From positions 2,914,001 to 2,978,000 of the forward strand of contig CP012810.1 of NCBI GenBank assembly GCA_001936135.1: DNA of 64,000 nt. The letters run 5' to 3'. The stretch's first letter is position 1, and every line of letters begins with the position of its first letter. The notes under the pieces were generated by a model. The model was not told where the DNA came from. It saw only the letters and a program-made list of their open reading frames with translations, and searched no databases. The stretch comes from Saccharomycopsis fibuligera x Saccharomycopsis cf. fibuligera (lineage: Eukaryota > Ascomycota > Saccharomycetes > Ascoideales > Saccharomycopsidaceae). Below, one piece after another: positions 10,589-19,832 of this stretch. Both the position numbers and the translations under genes were made by a program.

Positions 10589-11146
10589 CTAATCGTTATC
10601 CGAGGACAGGTAATTACTCACTAGCAGCCGCCCTAGACTGTTGCTTTCTTCGCTTATTTGCTTGGCTTTATCGTCCATCTTATCAATGCTAGACACCGGA
10701 GGCTCCTCTTTCATAGTGTGACTACTTAAAGTCTTCTTTAATGGCTTTTTCTTTAGTATCTGAGCTTTTTTGTTTACCTTGAAAGCTGCTGGAGCTCGCT
10801 TCTTGTGTTTAGATTTATTTAGTTTACTTTGAAATTCGTGAAAATTCCTGACGCCCTCATCTAGCTCCTTGTTAAGGTCAGCCTCTTTCCTTATTTCTTC
10901 ATCTTTCAAGTGCTCGTAATATCGTTTGGCATCCTCATCAATATGGTGGGCATTATACTTTTTTCTATAAGTTTGTTCATTCTCTTTTTCTATTCGTGCT
11001 CTGTTATCCTTCAACTGTTGATACAATGATTTCCTCTCCTTTTCGGCCTCCTCCAGCCTGTGCTGCTGCAAGTCTTGCTCTTCTTTCTCTTGAACAGCCT
11101 TGAACTCTTCCTTTGTAAGTCCACCCTGCGAAACAAATCTTGACAT
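10589..11146 (-). CDS. FAM192A/NIP30 N-terminal domain protein
   Basis: Small (185 aa), highly charged, largely helical nuclear-type protein. The N-terminus MSRFVSQGGLTKEEF, the segment KSLYQQLKDNRARIEKENEQ and the helix DEDAKRYYEHLKDEEIRKE match the NIP30 (PSME3IP1/FAM192A) N-terminal family in the same order and spacing. In animals this protein binds proteasome activator PA28-gamma. Budding yeasts are not known to carry PA28-gamma, so the function here is unknown. A basic patch (KSKHKKRAPAAF to KKKPLKK) could be a nuclear signal. It is divergent from the next gene. Confidence 0.75.
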   Translation of the reverse strand: MSRFVSQGGLTKEEFKAVQEKEEQDLQQHRLEEAEKERKSLYQQLKDNRARIEKENEQTYRKKYNAHHIDEDAKRYYEHLKDEEIRKEADLNKELDEGVRNFHEFQSKLNKSKHKKRAPAAFKVNKKAQILKKKPLKKTLSSHTMKEEPPVSSIDKMDDKAKQISEESNSLGRLLVSNYLSSDND

Positions 11147-11541
11147 TATTAGTATCGATAGTTAGTGGTAGTACTATGAAAGTACGCTTTGCGAGTGTAT
11201 CATGATTAAGTTGCAATTATTCGCTTAATCTCATCATGCAGCAGCGTTGTTCATCTATATATATATGAGATGGGAAAAAATGTACTACAGGTGCACATAA
11301 CCAAGATATCAAAGCGATATATTGGCTTTGAGCGGGAGTTGGAAAATTGCATCTATGTATGACGGATTGCGAGCCCTACATCTATAAAGCATCACTTTCC
11401 TTCAACTATCATTCAGGAATCAGTTTATTTCCATCTAATAAAAAAAAATTAAAAAGATCAATTTCTTTATTTGAGATTTCCATGATTATTTTTTATTATT
11501 TGAAATCTTATACAAAAAGCTTTGATACTTTACATGATTAA
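11147..11541. promoter_or_regulatory. Divergent intergenic promoter
   Basis: 395 bp between two diverging starts. There is a TATATATATA element at about 11257-11266 and A/T-rich sequence directly before the downstream gene. Nothing else is recognised. Confidence 0.4.
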
Positions 11542-13578
11542 ATGTCTTTCCAATCCCACATCGATGAGCTAGTCTGGTATGAGGAACTTAATGAGCCGCT
11601 GGAAGATTTGCGGCTTAACGAAGTGGATCTGGAGGATGAATTAGACTCATCTTTTGAGTTACTGGTGGCACAAGCCACAACAGATAACTCTTTATCGTCT
11701 ATGGAAATTCCGTCCATCCAAAGAAGAGTGGTATATATTTTGAGTATGGTTCGTTTACTCAAAAGTGAACTTAAGAGAAAAAGACTGACTTTGCTTCGTA
11801 AAATAGCAATATTAAGCATGGACACAGTTCAAAGAAGTAGTATTACCGAGGATTTGAAAGATTCTTTGAAAGAAGCTAATTGGGAGTTGCAATTGCTGCG
11901 GCATTTGACCTTGGCAATAAGAGTCTTTGAAGCAAAAGTGATAAGAACAAAGAAAGACGGATGTCAAAACAAGTGTTCACTCGAGCAACAAGATACGCTA
12001 TCAGAACCCAGAAGCGATGCTTTAGCGGCTAGAAGGCAGCGTAACAGAAATACAGTTGTTATGTCAAATGAAAATGATAGTGGATTCATGATCAGTACAC
12101 CTATCATTTTACAGCATAAGCGAAAAATTGATGAACCTGATTCGGAGAGTGAAGATAGTACATTGATCCATAGAATCAAAAGGAAAAAATTCGAAACACA
12201 AGGTGAAACCAGCAATGAAAAAAGTTTGATGGTGAGTAACGATATCAATATTTACAAAGACATTCACCTGAATCATTCTTCTGTCAAATTTTTAAAAGAG
12301 GCAGATTTGTATAATTTTCAACGCATGAGAGCACAAGAGGCTAAATTGTTTAATATTTATAATTTAAACCCCCAACTTTATGAAATAAAAACAAAGACGC
12401 TCAAAGCTCTATTCGACTACAAGTCATTTAGGGCAACAAATTTTAGGCCTAATCAATTTATCTCAACTAAAACGCTTAATTTGACGTTATCCAAGGGTGC
12501 TACTTTCAACATTAGCAAGAATAAGAAGTTTCTTCCGCCAGGATTTAATCTTTACTATAGTCTCTTGAGCGCATTTAATAAAGATAGCTTATGCCCGTTT
12601 CCTTATACGTATGAAAAGTTTATGCGTCTCCTCAGTGTGAAATTTTCAATATCCTCAACCAATGAAACTTCTCCAAAAGTTATGCATGGAAAGGTGCAAT
12701 GCAACTTCGGGTTTCACAAAGTCTGGCTCTTCAATAATCTTAACTTTGCCCAAGAAATTATTAGTGATATTGAAAACCTTTCAAATGAGATTAGGCAAGA
12801 TCTTGATCACAGCGTCGGAACTTTATCACCTCACACAACGAATGAGTTAAGATTCAATATCAAAGTTCTCAATTTTGAGGATTTAGGTTTTGAAGATTAC
12901 ACACCTTGTATAGATGGAGCTCAAGAAAATGTAGCTCAATGGTTAGAAGGCAAAATGCTTTTCAATAATCACACTTTGCACAAAATCCCTGATTTAAGCA
13001 CTTATAGCAATCTCCTTGAGCTTTTAATGTTCAATAATATAGTCGATAAGGAGAAAAATTTTGCTTTTATGAGAGATAGGCATATTGCAAGATGGCTTGA
13101 ACTTCCTCCTTACTGTAATCATAGCTTTGAGTCTTTCTCAGAGGTAGCTATGTGTGTAAATTGCTTAAAGTACGTGCAAGAGCATTTTGTATTGATGGAG
13201 TGGTCACTAGTTGATATAGACGATAAGCTTGCTAATTTATCAAAATGCGAAAAAGAGTCAAGTTTTAACGAGGATCAATATTTTGCTAATTCTCTTTTTC
13301 TTAATAATCCTGTTTTCAATCCAGAAGGTAAGTTTGACTATAATAATTTATTAAAACTTCATAAATTAACAAGAGATGAATTTATTTCGCAAATGTCTAA
13401 AATCAAATTGCTTGTCTCAATGAATAAACACACAGGAGAGACACATCTTGTGAAATTCAAAAAATTTGACAAAAACCCGCTTGCATCACACTTGATGGAA
13501 GAATATACTACCGTTTTCAACAAGATAATATGCTTCCAACAGACACCGTCTAGTTGCGAGTCTTTTGAAATTTGCTAA
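11542..13578 (+). CDS. Unrecognised 678-aa protein
   Basis: I do not recognise the family. The N-terminal third is predicted helical and probably coiled coil (residues about 55-135: RRVVYILSMVRLLKSELKRK and following). A basic, Ser-rich disordered linker with nuclear-localisation-like patches follows (RRQRNRN near 165, RIKRKKF near 215). The C-terminal half looks folded, and contains LPPYCNHSFESFSEVAMCVNCLK with a possible C-x-H-x11-C-x2-C metal site around residues 525-545. The whole frame is a single uninterrupted exon with ordinary codon use, so it is a real gene. A nuclear complex subunit is conceivable from the basic linker, but that is a guess. Confidence 0.7.
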   Translation: MSFQSHIDELVWYEELNEPLEDLRLNEVDLEDELDSSFELLVAQATTDNSLSSMEIPSIQRRVVYILSMVRLLKSELKRKRLTLLRKIAILSMDTVQRSSITEDLKDSLKEANWELQLLRHLTLAIRVFEAKVIRTKKDGCQNKCSLEQQDTLSEPRSDALAARRQRNRNTVVMSNENDSGFMISTPIILQHKRKIDEPDSESEDSTLIHRIKRKKFETQGETSNEKSLMVSNDINIYKDIHLNHSSVKFLKEADLYNFQRMRAQEAKLFNIYNLNPQLYEIKTKTLKALFDYKSFRATNFRPNQFISTKTLNLTLSKGATFNISKNKKFLPPGFNLYYSLLSAFNKDSLCPFPYTYEKFMRLLSVKFSISSTNETSPKVMHGKVQCNFGFHKVWLFNNLNFAQEIISDIENLSNEIRQDLDHSVGTLSPHTTNELRFNIKVLNFEDLGFEDYTPCIDGAQENVAQWLEGKMLFNNHTLHKIPDLSTYSNLLELLMFNNIVDKEKNFAFMRDRHIARWLELPPYCNHSFESFSEVAMCVNCLKYVQEHFVLMEWSLVDIDDKLANLSKCEKESSFNEDQYFANSLFLNNPVFNPEGKFDYNNLLKLHKLTRDEFISQMSKIKLLVSMNKHTGETHLVKFKKFDKNPLASHLMEEYTTVFNKIICFQQTPSSCESFEIC

Positions 13579-13886
13579 GTTTTGCTGAGCTTGTATACTT
13601 TGTCTGAAAACAATACTCTCCTTTTTGAGCCTTTCTATCTTTTGTTTATAGCAGTTTTGAACATTATTTTCTACCTATAACATTAATTTTTTTTATTACA
13701 ACTATACAGAGTAAAGCCTTCCTTCACTGATCTAATCGTTGCAAAAGAAACTCTTAAAAAAAACTGTCTTTTTCTTTTACAAAATGTTATCTTATAGATT
13801 TTATTATATATATAGATTATATAGTTTATATAGTACAATAGAGAATTCTGGTAGAGTTGTCTTGCTAGCAAGACTAGAAAAAATAT

Positions 13887-13892
13887 AAAAAA
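13887..13892 (-). terminator. Pol III terminator of tRNA-Glu
   Basis: A run of six T on the transcribed minus strand, four bases past the tRNA 3' end. Confidence 0.8.
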
Positions 13893-13896
13893 TATA

Positions 13897-13968
13897 TTCC
13901 GATACCGGGAGTCGAACCCGGGTTTGCTCGGTGAAAGCGAACCGTGCTAGCCGTTACACTATATCGGA
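13897..13968 (-). tRNA. tRNA-Glu (UUC)
   Basis: Read on the minus strand, the 72-nt gene folds as a complete cloverleaf. The acceptor stem TCCGATA pairs with TATCGGA, with discriminator A. The D-arm contains TGTAACGGCTAGCAC. The anticodon loop CTTTCAC has anticodon TTC, and the T-arm CGGGTTCGACTCCCG is a perfect B box. There is no intron. An A6 run on the plus strand at 13887-13892 is the Pol III terminator. A LINE-derived element starts 29 bp upstream of its 5' end. Confidence 0.97.
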
Positions 13969-13996
13969 ATTGATATTTTTGTTGCGAACATTTTCC

Positions 13997-14701
13997 TTCA
14001 TTATGTTCGCATTCCTGATCAGTCTGATATTTCAAAGGAAATCACCCTGGCTGCTTCGAGAATATACACACATTCCACCTCGGAGTCGAGAAGTTCAAAT
14101 ACCAAGGTGAGAAATGTAAGTGGTGCTACGAAGATTTATCACGTAAAAAATACAAACAGCAGTCATATGAAGATGCTATCAACAAACAAATGGAGCACTT
14201 TTTGGTTAAATGTCCAGTAGCACAAGCATTATGGAAAAAGCTACATATAAATAAGGAATTGAGCTGGGACAGCCTCATCCTTCCATCCAGTGATACACGA
14301 GAATTAATCCAGGTCGACAACTACTTGATATTTCAAAAGAAATACTCCCGCCTACGGAAAGATAAGGACTTTGATTGGAAAACCATTCCAATCTCTGGTC
14401 TTATTTACTACATCACCACGGTAATGAATTAGATAACACATCAGTGTTATCTTAGTGAGTAGAAGATGGTATTGAAGTGAGATCCCTTTCTTTTTATCTG
14501 TCGACAGCAAAGCAATGACCCTCCAAAAAAAATAAAAAAAATAAAAAAATAAAAAAATAAAAAAAAAAAAAAAAATATCATTCATCCTAGACTATAATCT
14601 CTCTTATATCTATTTCAAATCCAAAAGATCCATTAAAGTCTAACTAGTTTTCACTTGCATAAGTTTCCCCTATATAATAACAACTGAACCATACTGTATA
14701 T
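13997..14701 (+). mobile_element. LINE remnant (copy 1) upstream of tRNA-Glu
   Basis: Internally deleted non-LTR retrotransposon. From about 14030 to 14432 the plus strand encodes the C-terminal end of a LINE ORF2: FENIHTFHLGVEKF, then CKWCYED, then MEHFLVKCPVAQALWKKL. That is the C-x2-C...H-x4-C zinc finger typical of LINE reverse transcriptases. It ends at TAG 14430-14432. The 3' part carries an A-rich (AAAAAAAT)n-like tract at about 14525-14576, then about 125 bp of unique sequence. The reverse-transcriptase core and endonuclease are absent. The stretches 13997-14015 and 14363-14701 recur nearly identically in a second copy at 19.8 kb. No clear target-site duplication or terminal poly(A) is seen. 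Candida Zorro-type L1-like elements are the nearest family I can name. Confidence 0.8.
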
Positions 14702-15695
14702 ACTATATCGATAGGTATAAGATTTTATTTTGACGAACATTGAGTTCTAGACCTTTATATCGACGTACAAATACGTCATATTATTTACTCAATATTTTTC
14801 TTTAATCTTCTATTTGATTCTACAATATGCACATTTCACATAATACAGTATTTGGTATAAGGCATATTGTGTATTCACTACTATTAATTGCTCAACGCTA
14901 ATATGTGTTGTATTCAGTCTGATTATTATTTATATACGGTTCAACCCAACATTGTTATATATTTATTACTATTTAGTTATATTAGAAATACAAGGCTTTA
15001 ACAATCAAATGATGGACTCAAAAGATACGGAAGACTCCCAAGTCCAGAATATTTTCTATCGTTTATATAGAAATAATGAATCAACCTTGGGTGTGAAAAA
15101 AACCAGTAATGTGGTTTAGTAATTATATTTGAAGAATTTTAATTTGTCCACAATGATTCCTAGTTTTATTAATTTTCCGTCTCACTTTTTTTTTACTATT
15201 TTTTTACCTACTTTTAAATTTAATAGCCTCGATTTGCGAAACTAATATGTCTTGTAGTTTAGCTTATATTGTATTTTGTTTTAAATCAAGTCTCTTCTGC
15301 TTTATTTACAAATATTTATAATTTTTTAAATTTTGAAAAAGCAACAAATATGCTTTCCTCCAATAAACCCCTTTTTTTTATCACTACAAGTTGAAATAAA
15401 AGTACTTTAATGAAGGAACTGTGAATTTTATAAAAAGATCTTTTGCTTAGGCTTAATATAAATTCCCTTCATTTTTTATTTATTGTATTTTATCTTACTT
15501 GAAATTATGCTTTTATTATCGCCTTCATGTTGCTGCCATCCCATTCTATTTGGCACGTCCACCAATTTTGGTAATACCAAAAGTGTGGGTCATTGATACT
15601 GCGGGAAAAGCAAAAGTTCAAATTGGATTAATGGATCAGTAGTGATTGAGTCCTAAGCTAATTTTGTCTTTGCTTACCCATCAAAAAACCAAATA
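14702..15695. other. AT-rich intergenic, no supported gene
   Basis: About 1 kb of AT-rich sequence between the LINE remnant and HCS1. It has only short frames; one of 36 codons (15009-15119) has no recognisable match. I see no further RNA gene. Confidence 0.5.
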
Positions 15696-17876
15696 ATGAC
15701 AATTGACAAAAACCAGTTTGCAGATGACTTTTTGGACGCAGTTTCGCTTGAAAGAGAGTCGGACATTGAGCTCGTAAATGACTTGCTAGGAAAATTATCG
15801 AGCAAAAAGTTATCACAAGAAGGGCTAGCAGTACTCAATTTGAATATTGCAAACATCAGGAGTGGCCTCGGCGGAAGAACTTTGATTGAATTAGAAAATG
15901 ACAATGCCGTCACCAATTCAGAAGAAATAAATAATGGCGAAATTAGGGTTGGTGATATTGTCAAAGTTGAGAAAATACCATCAGCAACTGCATCCAAAAA
16001 GAAGCAAGCTGCAAATGCTGCAAAAAAATCACACTCTAAAAAATCCAAGGACATAAAGGAGAGCAACAATGCTAATGAGGCCGATTTAGCTACTATTGAA
16101 GGTGTAGTCACTAAAATTTCACTTACATGTATAATTGTTGCTGTGGATGAGAGTTTTGAGGACAATTTGCTCAAACTTGGAAATGAAAGAGTATGGATTG
16201 TTAAAGTGGCTAATTCTATTACTTATAAAAGAATGGAATCTACCTTGAGAAAGTTGAAAGAAATCAATGACTTATCTCCAATAATGCAGTTGTTACTAGG
16301 GCAATCACAATTTATACCGCCTAGTGAATCAAAGTTGCAGCAATCTTTTCAAAAAATCAAGTTTAAAAATGATCAGCTAAATGATTCGCAGAAACAGGCT
16401 ATTATTTTTTCTTTGAACTCCAACTTGTCAATCATTCATGGGCCTCCAGGAACTGGAAAAACTTACACTTTAATAGAGCTCATACAGCAACTTTTACTAA
16501 ACGGAAACCAAAGAATCTTAGTTTGCGGCCCATCAAATATTTCAATCGACACGATTATTGAAAGATTGGACAAATTAATACCGTACACTAAACTCTTAAG
16601 AGTTGGTCATCCGTCAAGACTTTTGCCCAGTATCCAAAGGCATTCTTTGGACTTTATATCCAAATCAGGAGAAAACTCAGAGGTCACAGGAGACATCAGG
16701 AGGGAAATAATTGAGAACTTAAAGACCATTAAAAAATTGAAAAGCTATAAAGAACGAAAACAATTATGGAACGAAAACAAATTTCTCAAGAAAGACTTGA
16801 GGATTAGAGAAAAAAAAAAAATCAGCGAACTTATTGTTGGTGCACAAGTTGTGGCTGCCACTTTACATGGTGCCAGCAGTAGGGAGTTAGTTGCTGCGGT
16901 GGAAGCCAACGGAGAAAAACCGTTATTTGATTGTTTAATTATTGACGAAGTATCACAGTCATTGGAGCCACAGTGCTGGATACCTTTAATATCGCACCCT
17001 GGTATAAAAAAAATTGTTTTAGCAGGTGACAATAAACAGCTTCCACCAACTGTTAAACTAGATGATCATGAAATTTTGTCAAAGGGCCAAAAAAAATCTG
17101 AATTGAACAAAGCTATGCATTTTAAAAAATTATTAGAAACGACCTTGTTTGATAGATTAATCAAAATTCATCCAGAAAAAGAACTAAAACAGCTTTTGAA
17201 TGTGCAATATAGAATGAATGAGCAAATTATGCAGTTTAGCTCTCAACAACTCTACGATGGCCAATTAGAAGCGGCTGATAGTGTTAAAGATAGGCTCTTG
17301 AGTGATTTGGGAGATGTTGTGGGTAATGATGATACTAACATACCAGTGATATGGTATGATACTCAAGGAGGTGATTTCCCAGAGCAAGAAGATGCTGCTG
17401 ACGAGGTAGGGATGCTGAAACAGGGACTCACTTCCTCTAAGTTCAATGAAAATGAAGTGTTGCTTACGTTAAAACACATTCAGGATTTAATAAACTCAAA
17501 TGTGCCTGAAGAATTGATTGGCGTGATATCGCCTTATAATTTGCAAGTCTCTATGCTTAAGCAGAAAATTCATACCAAGTATCCAAAAATTGAAATATCC
17601 ACAATTGATGGCTTCCAAGGCCGTGAAAAAGATGTTATTATCTTGTCGTTGGTGAGAAGCAATTTGGACAAACTGGTGGGTTTTTTGAAAGATGAAAGAA
17701 GGTTGAATGTTGCGATTACAAGACCAAAACGTCAACTTTGCGTCATTGGTGACATGGAAACCATTGGCGAAAGTAAGAATTTATTTTTGACCAAGTGGGT
17801 GAAATGGGCAGAAGATAATGCAGATTTAAGGTACCCTGACTTGTCAGAACTTCTAAACTATGAAAATACTGACTAA
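15696..17876 (+). CDS. HCS1: DNA helicase A, Hcs1 (Upf1-like SF1B)
   Basis: Hexameric 5'-3' DNA helicase of the Upf1/SMUBP2 family, associated with DNA polymerase alpha in yeast. It is 726 aa against 683 in S. cerevisiae. The accessory 1B beta-barrel region is at about 85-200, interrupted by a Lys/Ala-rich insert (about 100-125). Walker A is HGPPGTGKT (249-256). Motif Ia follows at LVCGPSNISIDTIIERL. The DEVSQSLEPQ motif II (DExx) is near 416, LAGDNKQLPPT is motif III, VQYRMNEQIMQFSS is motif IV, and STIDGFQGREKDVIILSLVR (V) plus RLNVAITRPKR (VI) close the core. The overall similarity is to Hcs1 rather than Nam7/Upf1, which has a Cys/His-rich N-terminus lacking here. Confidence 0.92.
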   Translation: MTIDKNQFADDFLDAVSLERESDIELVNDLLGKLSSKKLSQEGLAVLNLNIANIRSGLGGRTLIELENDNAVTNSEEINNGEIRVGDIVKVEKIPSATASKKKQAANAAKKSHSKKSKDIKESNNANEADLATIEGVVTKISLTCIIVAVDESFEDNLLKLGNERVWIVKVANSITYKRMESTLRKLKEINDLSPIMQLLLGQSQFIPPSESKLQQSFQKIKFKNDQLNDSQKQAIIFSLNSNLSIIHGPPGTGKTYTLIELIQQLLLNGNQRILVCGPSNISIDTIIERLDKLIPYTKLLRVGHPSRLLPSIQRHSLDFISKSGENSEVTGDIRREIIENLKTIKKLKSYKERKQLWNENKFLKKDLRIREKKKISELIVGAQVVAATLHGASSRELVAAVEANGEKPLFDCLIIDEVSQSLEPQCWIPLISHPGIKKIVLAGDNKQLPPTVKLDDHEILSKGQKKSELNKAMHFKKLLETTLFDRLIKIHPEKELKQLLNVQYRMNEQIMQFSSQQLYDGQLEAADSVKDRLLSDLGDVVGNDDTNIPVIWYDTQGGDFPEQEDAADEVGMLKQGLTSSKFNENEVLLTLKHIQDLINSNVPEELIGVISPYNLQVSMLKQKIHTKYPKIEISTIDGFQGREKDVIILSLVRSNLDKLVGFLKDERRLNVAITRPKRQLCVIGDMETIGESKNLFLTKWVKWAEDNADLRYPDLSELLNYENTD

Positions 17877-18480
17877 ATTAGAAAATACATGGAGCTTTAT
17901 TTACATTTTGTTAAGAGTTTTATGTCGAATAAAGGACTTATAATTGGTTAGAAGGTGGTCAAATAAGTCGGCGATTAGTTCTTTCAATTCTCTTTGCTTT
18001 GCTACTTTGGACACCCACTACGTGGGATCTCAACCGTAAGTGGTCATCACCGTATCCTCGTCTATAAAAGATGTTATTATCTTCAACAACACTTCTTGAA
18101 GCTAGTCTATTTAACCAAGAGTGTTTACTGTTTTCTATTCGGTTGTATATAAGCAATGCACTATCTCTTGGCTTATCAATCAGCCCCACTACAGAAGGGG
18201 TTTTGAAAGAACAAAATAAATTAAAAATAACAAAAATAGTATATTCATCTGTGTATCGGAAATTATCTGTATAACTTTCTATATTGTTCCAAAAATAAAA
18301 ATGCTCAAAACCGCCAAAAAAGGGACTGAAAAAAAAAAAAAAAGCTATGTAAAAAGTGTGAAAGGAGAATTAAAAATATGCTTCAAGTCGAAAACGTTTA
18401 TGGAAAAAAGCAGCAATCTTTGCAGCATTCCTTTTATTTTTATAAAAATCAGCTCAGAAGTTTTGGATAAGATTTAAGTC
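17877..18480. other. Intergenic, no supported gene
   Basis: 604 bp between HCS1 and the small secreted gene (tail-to-tail). On the minus strand a frame without ATG stays open for roughly 137 codons (17959 to about 18370), but nothing in it resembles a known family. It probably contains both 3' UTRs. Confidence 0.45.
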
Positions 18481-18897
18481 CTAAGCAGTTGCAGTTGCAC
18501 TTCCAGCAGCAAAAGTCAAAGATGTTAACTCAGCAGAAGCACTGACTTTAGGTGGAAATTTTGACAAGAATGGAACATTAGCATTGTCATTGTTTTTAGG
18601 GCCAGATTTTCCTTCTGGATGAGTGCCGTTACCTTTTCCGTGTGGGTATGTACCATTCCCCTTGGATCCTGGACCTCCTGGACCTCCTGGGAAACCATGA
18701 GTACTGTTGCCTTTACCACCTTGTGGTAATGAAGGAACGCTAGATGGAAAGCCACTTGGAACACCACTTGGAAAGCCAGAAGCGGTCAAGCCGGCAAAGT
18801 CGAAGTCAGAGCTAGTTGTTGGGAGGGCAGCTCCATTAACCTGAGCAAACATCCAGTATTGGAAAATAGCAGCAGCAGGGAAAATTGAGAATTGCAT
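18481..18897 (-). CDS. Small secreted Gly/Pro-rich protein
   Basis: A 138-aa product starting at the ATG of MQFSIFPAAAIFQYWMFAQV. This is a good signal peptide with likely cleavage after the VNGAA region. The open frame extends to 18948 only through a TTG. The mature part is low complexity: FPSGVPSGFPSSVPS repeats, then GGPGGPGSKGNGTYPHGKGN, which holds several N-x-T glycosylation sites (GNST, GNGT). The C-terminus (LTSLTFAAGSATATA) is only weakly hydrophobic, so a GPI anchor is doubtful. It is likely a secreted or cell-wall protein; no family is recognised. It is isolated, with 0.8 kb of upstream sequence before tRNA-Tyr. Confidence 0.65.
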   Translation of the reverse strand: MQFSIFPAAAIFQYWMFAQVNGAALPTTSSDFDFAGLTASGFPSGVPSGFPSSVPSLPQGGKGNSTHGFPGGPGGPGSKGNGTYPHGKGNGTHPEGKSGPKNNDNANVPFLSKFPPKVSASAELTSLTFAAGSATATA

Positions 18898-19042
18898 TTT
18901 GTAGTAGTTGTGAAATAAATAAAAGAGTATGGTTGTGATAATATTCAAGTAACTGTAAGAAGTCTTTGAAAGTTGATGATATATATCAATTAAATAAACT
19001 TACTTCCTTACCTGTTGATGCTGAAGAACATCATTTATAGTT

Positions 19043-19074
<32 letters not shown>

Positions 19075-19720
19075 TACATTCTACTCTCAAAAAGCACACT
19101 GTATTTAACCGCATCGAAGTATTTTTACTATTGCAATACCTTTTAAAATTAGTGCTAAGCCCACATGCCCAGTCAGTTACGAAACATACAGTTTTTTTTT
19201 TTTTTTTGGACCATGGCTGTAGTGAGTGTTCCTGGTCTCTTCTGTATTAAAATTAAATGTCACTGAAAATTAAAAGCAGAAATTAAGTTTCAGCACTCGA
19301 GAAGACTGCTTTAAGCACAAAAAGCCACTGAGACCCGACTTGAGGATTAGGCTTGTTATTTCTTCAGGTAAACTTAGACTTTTACCATAATTGTACCAAC
19401 TTTTTCGATGTAGAGAAATACATAAGCCTCACCTCTCCTACGCCATGACTTGTCTCCCAAAAAATGCTACAAAAAAAGGACATTTCATACGTTATTTGAA
19501 ATAGCAACTGAGAAAGCCATTAGAGCTTGAAACATTAACTGGATAAATAATTAATAATTTTGGTGCGTCTTAAAGTACTGTAGGTGCACATTACTTTCTT
19601 TTTATATAAGCCACCCGACACAGTCTCAAAGCACAATTATGCTGGCTGCAGATTTTCGATCAGTTGTGCTTTCGCATGTTCGGTCCATGCGAAGTAGAAA
19701 AAGTTAAAAAAATAAAAAAT
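18898..19720. other. Intergenic with long T tracts
   Basis: 823 bp upstream of the secreted-protein gene. It contains a run of about 30 T at 19043-19073 and another of 16 T near 19193-19208. Poly(dA:dT) of this length disfavours nucleosomes and suggests an open promoter. No gene is seen. Confidence 0.45.
19714..19719 (-). terminator. Pol III terminator of tRNA-Tyr
   Basis: Six T on the transcribed minus strand, one base past the 3' end of the tRNA. Confidence 0.75.
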
Positions 19721-19806
19721 TCTCTCGGGGGTGATTCGAACACCCGATATCCAGATTAATGTTGACATTACAGTCTGGCGCCTTAAACCAACTTGGCCAC
19801 CGAGAG
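19721..19806 (-). tRNA. tRNA-Tyr (GUA) with intron
   Basis: Minus-strand gene with acceptor stem CTCTCGG/CCGAGAG, discriminator A, D-arm GGCCAAGTTGGTTTAAGGC, and anticodon stem CCAGA/TCTGG. The anticodon GTA lies in CTGTAA, followed by an 11-nt intron (TGTCAACATTA) in the canonical position after base 37. The T-arm GGGTGTTCGAATCACCC is intact. It is 86 nt as a gene and 75 nt after splicing. An A6 run on the plus strand at 19714-19719 is the terminator. A second LINE-derived copy begins 27 bp upstream of its 5' end. Confidence 0.96.
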
Positions 19807-19832
19807 GATTATAGTATTGTTCCAAACAATAA

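Noticed and set aside
14525-14576. A-rich tract as the LINE poly(A) tail and element end
   Set aside because: Both copies continue for about 125 identical bases beyond it, so it is internal to the element.
15009-15119. 36-codon frame in AT-rich DNA next to the LINE remnant
   Set aside because: Considered as the start of an old retroelement gene; too short and without supporting terminal repeats or homologous parts.
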